Assembly (NCBI RefSeq): GCF_021730615.1
Contig: NZ_JAJLMN010000001.1
Coordinates: 2,987,501-3,051,500 of the forward strand
Source of the DNA: Lichenibacterium dinghuense
Lineage (GTDB): Bacteria > Pseudomonadota > Alphaproteobacteria > Rhizobiales > Beijerinckiaceae
DNA length: 64,000 bases
Reading direction: 5' to 3'
Shown in pieces: positions 59,078 through 64,000 of this stretch; the stretch's first letter is position 1; each line of letters begins with the position of its first letter. A model generated the notes under the pieces. The model saw only the letters and a list, made by a program, of their open reading frames with translations, made no database searches and was not told the DNA's origin. Made by a program: the position numbers and the translations under genes.

Positions 59078-62000
59078 CTAGCCCATCATGGCGCGGATGC
59101 GCTGGGCCAGCGCGTCCACGGCGAAGGGCTTGGTCATCATCTGCATGTCCGGGTCGAGGTGCCCGTTGCCGAAGGCGGCGTTCTCGGCGTAGCCGGTGAT
59201 GAACAGCACCTTGAGGTCGGGCCGCAGCGCCCGCGCCTCGGCGGCGAACTGGCGGCCGTTCATGCCGGGCAGCCCCACGTCGGTGATGAGGAGGTCGATG
59301 CGCCCCGGCCCGCCCACCACGCGCAGGCCGGAGGGCCCGTCCGGCGCCTGGTGGACCGCGTAGCCGAGCTCGCCCAGGAGGTCGAGCACGAGGTCGCGCA
59401 CGGTCGGGTCGTCCTCGACGAGCAGCACCGTTTCCCCCGCCTCGGCCCGCGGCGCGCCCTCCGTCGGCCCGGCCTGAGCCGGCTCGCCCGCGCCGCGGAA
59501 GCGCGGCAGGAACAGCTTGATGCTCGTGCCCTGGCCCGGCTCGGAATAGATCTTGATGTGCCCGTCCGACTGCTTGACGAAGCCGTAGATCATGGACAGG
59601 CCGAGCCCCGTGCCCTGGCCGATGGGCTTGGTCGTGAAGAACGGGTCGAAGGCGCGCGCCACCACCTCGGGCGGCATGCCGGTGCCGGTGTCGCTCACCG
59701 ACACCATCACGTAGGCGCCGGGCAGGACGCCGGGCTCGCGCGCCACGTAGCTCTCGTCGAGCACGGCGTTGGCGGTCTCGATCGTCAGCCGCCCGCCGTC
59801 CGGCATGGCGTCGCGGGCGTTGATGGCGAGGTTGAGCAGGGCGTTCTCGAGCTGGTGCGGGTCGCACAGCGTGGCCCACAGACCCGGCGTCTCGACGCTC
59901 CGCAGCACCACGCTCTCGCCGAGCGTGCGGCGCAGCAGCTCGCCCATGGCGTGGACCAGCGCGTTGGCGTCCACCGCCTTGGCTTCGAGCGGCTGCCGGC
60001 GCGAGAAGGCGAGCAGGCGGTGGGTGAGGGCCGCGGCGCGGTTGGCCGAGGCGAGCGCCAGCCCGGCGTAACGCTCCAGCGATTCGGTGCGGCCCTGGCC
60101 GAGCCGCTTCTGCATCAGCGCCAGCGAGCCGATGATGCCGGTGAGCAGGTTGTTGAAGTCGTGCGCGATGCCGCCGGTGAGCTGGCCGATGGCCTCCATC
60201 TTCTGCGCCTGGCGGAGCTGCTCCTCCACGCTGCGCTGGGCCGTGATGTCGCGCGAGATGCCGATCAGCATGCGGCCCTCGCCGTCGCCGATCGCGAGCG
60301 GCGCCAGCACGCCCTCGGCGGTGCGGCTCTCGCCCCCGACGGTGGTGGTCATCTCGTATTGCACGGGGTCGCCCGAGGCCGCGCAGGCGAGGGCGCGCTC
60401 GTGCAGCGGGTCGTCCGGCCCCGTCACGGCCGCCACGTCGCGGCCGACGAGGTCGCGGCCCAGGAAGCTTTCCGCCGCGGCGTTGGCGGCTTCGAACACC
60501 GCGCGCCCGTCCCCGCCGACGCGGATCAGCACGATGGAGACCGGCGCGTTCTCGAACAGGATGCGGAAGCGCGCCTCGCTCGACGCGAGCTCGGCGGTGC
60601 GCTGCACCACCCGCGTTTCCAGCGTGGCGTTGAGGTCGATCAGGGCCGCCTCGGCGCGGGTGCGCTCCAGGGCCTCCCACATGCGGGACGCCACCTCGCC
60701 CACCAGCGCGATCTCCTCGGCGCTCCAGCGGTGCGCCTCGGTGCGGCCCGCCGTCAGCACCCCGCGCAGCCGCCCGTCGCGGATCAGCGGCACCGCCACC
60801 ACGGTCGCGAGGCCCAGCGTCAGCGCGGGCGCGCCGTCCTCGATCACGGCGGTCAGCCCGCGCCCGAGGTCCTGCGCCACGCCCGGCCCGAGCGCGCCGA
60901 AGGGCAGCACGCCGGCGAGGGACGGGATCCCGTCGGCGGCCCAACCCGTCCCGAAGGCGAGCGCGTCGCCGCTCCCCGCGACCTCGCCGTAGCCGGCGCG
61001 CGCGACGTGGAGCTGCCGCCCCAGCGCCTCGGCCGTGATCTCGGCGATCTCGGCGCCGTCGACGGCGTCGCGCAGGCGGTCGCCGAGGACCAGGAGGAAG
61101 CTCTGCCGCGCCTGGTTGCGGCGCAGGAGCGTCGAGGCGGCGATGCGCTCCAGCGCGTCCCAGCTCCGCGCCGCCACGTCCTCGACGAGGGCCACCTCCT
61201 CGGGCAGCCAGCGGCGCGGCGCTTCGGCGGCGAGGTGGAACAGGGCGCGCAGGCGGCCGTCGCGCACCAGCGGCACCGCGAGGCCGGCGCCCCCCGCCGC
61301 GTCCGACGCGATCACGGTGAGGCCCGCCTCCACGTCGGCGCGGCGGCCCAGCGCCAGCGCGTCGAGGTCGGCGCCGCGCCGCGGCCCGGCGGCGCTCGGG
61401 CCGCCCGCGCGCGACCACTCGGCCTCCACGGTGGCGTCGTGGTGGGCGGGGTCGACCTCGGCGTAGAGCGCGCGGGCCGCGCCGGTCTCGCGCCCGAGCG
61501 CCGACACCGCGCCCGACACCACGGCGTGCCGGTCGACGGCCGAGCGGAACGTGTCGGCGATTCTGAGCAGCAGGGCCTGACGGTTCTCCACGGCGCGGCG
61601 CCAGTCGAGCAACTCGGTGCGGCCCTGCCAGCGGATGGGCGTGCCGTCGCGCTCGCAGGCGCGCTCGGCGCGCGTGCGCATCCAGCGATAGGTGCCGTCG
61701 CCGGTGCGGAGGCGATGCTCGATGTCGTAGGGCCGGCCGGACGCCACGGCACCGGCCCAGGTGGCGACCGTGCGTTCGAGGTCTTCGGGGTGGACCACCC
61801 GGCACCAGCCGTCGCCGAAGCTTTCCGCCTCGGGCAGGCCCGTCAGGCCGAACCAGCGCGGGCCGAGGCTCTCGACGCCGCCGTCGAGCGTCGCCGACCA
61901 GCTCGCGGCGGCGAGCGACGCCTCGGCGCCCGCATCGCGCCGGGCGTCGCCGGCCGCCGCGGCCGTGACCAGGACGCCGTCGAGGCTTCCGTCCGGGCCC

Positions 62001-62362
62001 CGGATGGCGGCGGCGCGGAAGTCGTCGGCGCGGCCCGCCGGCGCTTCACCGGCGCGCGCGGCGGCCACGAGGACGGCGAGTTCGGGCCAGCCGTCGCGCG
62101 CGGGGCGGCCGAGGCGCTCGGCCGGAGAACCGGGGCGCAGGGCCGCGAAGGCGTCGTTGAACACGGCGACCGCGTCGGCGCCCCAGAAGGCCGCCATGGG
62201 GGCCGGCGACAGCAACAGCGCGTCGACGAAGCCGCGCCGGTGCGCGGGCCATCGGAGCCGGTCGCCGAGGGGCGTGTCGCCCCAGGGGAAGTCGCGCACC
62301 GCGGCCGTCATGTCTGAGGAGGATTCGGGCACGCGCCCCGGTCGGGGCTGTGAACGGCTCAT
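59078..62362 (-). CDS. Hybrid sensor histidine kinase with PAS, tandem GAF and receiver domains
   Basis: A 1094-residue soluble signalling protein. Order: degenerate PAS (about 20-130); PAS with HPEDLERTVATWAGAV (about 145-255); two GAF domains (about 265-415 and 430-590) that each end in 'VPL(V/I)RDGRLR...RW..EE.ALV..VA.R.W.ALER'; a PAS (about 610-720); HisKA with GGIAHDFNNLLTGIIGSLAL (His near 733); HATPase with NLAINARDAMPDGGRL and GTGLGLSMIYGFVKQSDGHI; and a receiver with DLLITDVGLPGMNGRQFAAE (Asp near 1025). The input is unknown, but tandem GAFs suggest a small ligand or chromophore. No photosensory Cys is evident. ATG 62362 or 62311 starts it. Confidence 0.93.
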   Translation of the reverse strand: MSRSQPRPGRVPESSSDMTAAVRDFPWGDTPLGDRLRWPAHRRGFVDALLLSPAPMAAFWGADAVAVFNDAFAALRPGSPAERLGRPARDGWPELAVLVAAARAGEAPAGRADDFRAAAIRGPDGSLDGVLVTAAAAGDARRDAGAEASLAAASWSATLDGGVESLGPRWFGLTGLPEAESFGDGWCRVVHPEDLERTVATWAGAVASGRPYDIEHRLRTGDGTYRWMRTRAERACERDGTPIRWQGRTELLDWRRAVENRQALLLRIADTFRSAVDRHAVVSGAVSALGRETGAARALYAEVDPAHHDATVEAEWSRAGGPSAAGPRRGADLDALALGRRADVEAGLTVIASDAAGGAGLAVPLVRDGRLRALFHLAAEAPRRWLPEEVALVEDVAARSWDALERIAASTLLRRNQARQSFLLVLGDRLRDAVDGAEIAEITAEALGRQLHVARAGYGEVAGSGDALAFGTGWAADGIPSLAGVLPFGALGPGVAQDLGRGLTAVIEDGAPALTLGLATVVAVPLIRDGRLRGVLTAGRTEAHRWSAEEIALVGEVASRMWEALERTRAEAALIDLNATLETRVVQRTAELASSEARFRILFENAPVSIVLIRVGGDGRAVFEAANAAAESFLGRDLVGRDVAAVTGPDDPLHERALACAASGDPVQYEMTTTVGGESRTAEGVLAPLAIGDGEGRMLIGISRDITAQRSVEEQLRQAQKMEAIGQLTGGIAHDFNNLLTGIIGSLALMQKRLGQGRTESLERYAGLALASANRAAALTHRLLAFSRRQPLEAKAVDANALVHAMGELLRRTLGESVVLRSVETPGLWATLCDPHQLENALLNLAINARDAMPDGGRLTIETANAVLDESYVAREPGVLPGAYVMVSVSDTGTGMPPEVVARAFDPFFTTKPIGQGTGLGLSMIYGFVKQSDGHIKIYSEPGQGTSIKLFLPRFRGAGEPAQAGPTEGAPRAEAGETVLLVEDDPTVRDLVLDLLGELGYAVHQAPDGPSGLRVVGGPGRIDLLITDVGLPGMNGRQFAAEARALRPDLKVLFITGYAENAAFGNGHLDPDMQMMTKPFAVDALAQRIRAMMG

Positions 62363-62517
62363 CGCGCCAAGTCGTCCTTCAACGGGTCCGCATCGAACCG
62401 GCGCCCGACGGCGCGGTTCCGGGTGTCATCCCTTAGCGGATCGGAACGACGATCGCATCCTAGATGCGCGACAGTCTGACATTTGGAAGGAGAGCCCTCA
62501 AACGGGCGGGGCGTCGA

Positions 62518-62594
62518 TGGTACCACCACCCCGGATCGAACGGGGGACCTCTAGATCCACAATCTAGCGCTCTAACCAGCTGAGCTATGGCGGC
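62518..62594 (-). tRNA. tRNA-His(GTG)
   Basis: Read on the minus strand the gene starts GCCGCCATAGCTCAGCTGG and has D-arm, anticodon stem CTAGA-TTGTGGA-TCTAG with anticodon GTG (complement of 62558-62560), T-arm CCCCC-GTTCGATC-CGGGG and acceptor TGGTGGT followed by discriminator A and encoded CCA. The acceptor stem has two G-T pairs. No G at -1 is paired, as usual for alphaproteobacterial tRNA-His. Confidence 0.97.
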
Positions 62595-62683
62595 ACGCGT
62601 CTAACGACGGAAGGAGCTATAGAAGCAGACGTCGGAAAGATCAAGCGCCCGATCCGCCGTGGACGGACCGGAAGCGGGCAGGG

Positions 62684-63394
62684 TCAGCGGTCGGCCGCGC
62701 CCTTGAAGGGATGCAGGGCGTCGAAGGCGACGCGCTGGGCCAAGGTCGCGAGCTCGCGGCCCTGGCTCGTCAGGGCTTCCATCTGGCGGCGGAGGTGGTC
62801 GGCGTTGAGCGACAGGGCTTCGGGCACCGACTTGGCCTTGATCAGGGCGGCGAACAGCGCCGTGGTGGACGCCAGGTTGGATTGCATGATTTCCATGACT
62901 TTGGCGTTGTACTGCGTCAGCGCGTCGGCCGAGGCGGACAGGGCCTCGCGTGCGGCCCGCGTCCCTCGGTCCGCGGTCTCGCCCGCGCCCTGCGCGGCCG
63001 CTCCGGCGGCGTCCGCGGCGCTCCGGGACGCCGCGTCGGCGGCCTCGACCACCGGCCGCGCCGCCTCGCCCGCGGCCGCGATGGCCCGGTCCGACAGGTC
63101 GGAGGCCTGCTCGGCGACGCGTTCCGTGGCGACTTGGGTCTCGACGGCGGCCTTCTCCAGGACGACGGTGCCCCGCGCGACGCCGTCGGCCAGCGTGGCG
63201 GCCTCGTGGGCGGCGTGGTCCATCATGGCGTCGGTGACGGGGGCGATGACGGCGACTTCGTCCCGCAGGTCCGCGGGCTCGTGGGGGTGGTCCGTGTCGG
63301 CCTGCATGGAGGAACTCCCATCGTTCGAAGGCTCAGGGCGCTCGTCCGGCGTCCTGCCGGTCTTCTTCGGCTTCTTGTGCGACTTCTTGGACAT
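62684..63394 (-). CDS. Phasin family protein with long N-terminal extension
   Basis: A 236-residue granule-coat protein. An N-terminal basic disordered part MSKKSHKKPKKTGRTPDERP (1-40) precedes about 110 residues of Ala-rich helix. The phasin core is near 150-225, with YNAKVMEIMQSNLASTTALF, AKSVPEALSLNADHLRRQME and LATLAQRVAFDALHPF. The extra N-terminal parts are unusual for a phasin and could bind DNA, as PhaM/PhaF-type granule-nucleoid linkers do. That is inference from the Lys-rich stretch. Confidence 0.88.
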   Translation of the reverse strand: MSKKSHKKPKKTGRTPDERPEPSNDGSSSMQADTDHPHEPADLRDEVAVIAPVTDAMMDHAAHEAATLADGVARGTVVLEKAAVETQVATERVAEQASDLSDRAIAAAGEAARPVVEAADAASRSAADAAGAAAQGAGETADRGTRAAREALSASADALTQYNAKVMEIMQSNLASTTALFAALIKAKSVPEALSLNADHLRRQMEALTSQGRELATLAQRVAFDALHPFKGAADR

Positions 63395-63481
63395 GCGGCC
63401 CGCCTCGGCGTGGGAACGGGACGGGCGTGCGCGGCCCGCGCCGGGGACGGGACGCCGTCCCGCCCCCGGCGCGCCGGCGGA

Positions 63482-63904
63482 TCAGCCCTGGGTCTTGTTC
63501 AGGACCTCGTCGGCGGCCGTCTTCACGGACTGGCTGGCCGACTGCGCCACGCCCTGGGCGGTGGACTGCATGATCGAGCCGAGCTCCTTGGCCTGCTCCT
63601 GGATGGTGGTCATCTGAGACTTGGCGTAGTCCGACTGGAGGGCGAGCACCTCCTGCAGGTCCTTGGCGCGGACCAGCTTGCGGGCGAGGTCGAAGGCGCT
63701 GCGCACGTTGGTCTCGGCGAAGCCCATGGCCTTGGTGCCCATGGTCTTGGCGTTGGACTGCACCGTCGCGGCGGTGGTGTCCGCCTGGCCGGCGGCCTTC
63801 TGGGCGGCGGTCATGAAGCCGTCGAAGGCGCGGCTGGCCTGGTCGACGCTCTTCTCGGCCATGTCGCGCATGTCGGAGGGGATCTCGTAGGACGGCGTGG
63901 GCAT
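63482..63904 (-). CDS. Phasin
   Basis: A 140-residue polyhydroxyalkanoate granule protein. Blocks: SYEIPSDMRDMAEKSVDQAS, RAFDGFMTAAQKAAG, NVRSAFDLARKLVRAKDLQE, VLALQSDYAKSQMTTIQEQA. All helical; it coats PHA granules by an amphipathic surface. CCAGGAGACACACG before ATG 63904 is a strong binding site. It is in tandem with the longer phasin at 62684, 87 bases apart. Confidence 0.95.
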   Translation of the reverse strand: MPTPSYEIPSDMRDMAEKSVDQASRAFDGFMTAAQKAAGQADTTAATVQSNAKTMGTKAMGFAETNVRSAFDLARKLVRAKDLQEVLALQSDYAKSQMTTIQEQAKELGSIMQSTAQGVAQSASQSVKTAADEVLNKTQG

Positions 63905-64000
63905 CGTGTGTCTCCTGGACGGGATGGGGGCGGTGACCTTCACGGCGGGACGCCGTCGCGGAACAGACCTGAGGTCCGTTCGTCGACCGCGCGCGACTCC
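63905..64000. other. Promoter-side region of the phasin gene at the right edge
   Basis: The last 96 bases lie upstream of the phasin start. They hold its ribosome binding site and presumably its promoter, but I see no clear box pair. No gene start is visible before the right edge. Confidence 0.35.

Noticed and set aside
58823-62317. A 1164-codon open frame on the plus strand opposite the hybrid histidine kinase
   Set aside because: Antisense shadow; its sequence is His/Arg/Val/Gly-rich without motifs, whereas the minus strand has complete kinase and receiver motifs.

Overview
ORGANISM. The window is about 64 kb of very GC-rich chromosome, dense with genes. The content points to an alphaproteobacterium of the order Hyphomicrobiales, most like the Methylobacterium/Lichenibacterium/Beijerinckiaceae group. 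The reasons are a CcrM-type GANTC methyltransferase, two phasins plus a polyhydroxyalkanoate-system protein and 3-hydroxybutyrate dehydrogenase, a hopanoid-associated epimerase (HpnA), an ATP12 chaperone, a DUF1127 protein, two BrnT loci, and dispersed palindromic repeats of a kind common in these genomes. The assignment is inference; no rRNA is present. LAYOUT. 1-9 kb: trehalose synthesis (treZ), small Lys/Ala-rich proteins, a renalase-like flavoprotein, a DCC1-like thiol protein overlapping a photolyase relative whose two domains are in reversed order, a glutamine amidotransferase, and a beta-carbonic anhydrase overlapping a bestrophin channel. 9-17 kb: a PAS-GGDEF-EAL protein, ZapE, a patatin, a DHH phosphoesterase, TspO, HisB, and a BrnA antitoxin whose brnT partner has no usable start codon. 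17-22 kb: HpnA, a host-attachment-type protein, GNAT, NUDIX, a metallophosphoesterase and an MBL hydrolase. 22-31 kb: small proteins, then a translationally coupled alpha-2-macroglobulin/penicillin-binding protein 1C pair and an SGNH hydrolase. 31-37 kb: a diguanylate cyclase, a hybrid BrnT/XRE toxin-antitoxin pair with a palindrome just upstream, an orphan LivJ-like binding protein, an RluA-type pseudouridine synthase and ATP12. 37-43.4 kb: a six-gene same-strand cluster of inositol-phosphate synthase, histidine phosphatase, CgeB-like glycosyltransferase, nucleotidyltransferase, CmoB-like methyltransferase and a glycosidase-like barrel that looks circularly permuted. 43.5-45.2 kb: a phage-type SNF2 helicase whose stop codon lies in the target duplication of a MITE. 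45-57 kb: an aminotransferase, ccrM, rnhB (apparently CTG-initiated), a GlxA regulator overlapping a cysteine hydrolase, an aldo/keto reductase, 3-hydroxybutyrate dehydrogenase, a family 2 glycosyltransferase and cytochrome b561. 57-64 kb: a PHA-system protein, a large hybrid histidine kinase, tRNA-His(GTG) and two phasins. HOW IT WORKS TOGETHER. Most of the window is housekeeping and stress or storage metabolism: trehalose, PHA, hopanoids, CO2/bicarbonate handling, envelope defence and cyclic-di-GMP. The least explained parts are the inositol/glycan cluster, the two apparently permuted enzymes, the mobile-element scar after the helicase, and the two BrnT loci in different states. Many genes overlap by 4 bases (ATGA or GTGA), and several start codons are non-ATG (GTG, TTG, and probably ATT and CTG).
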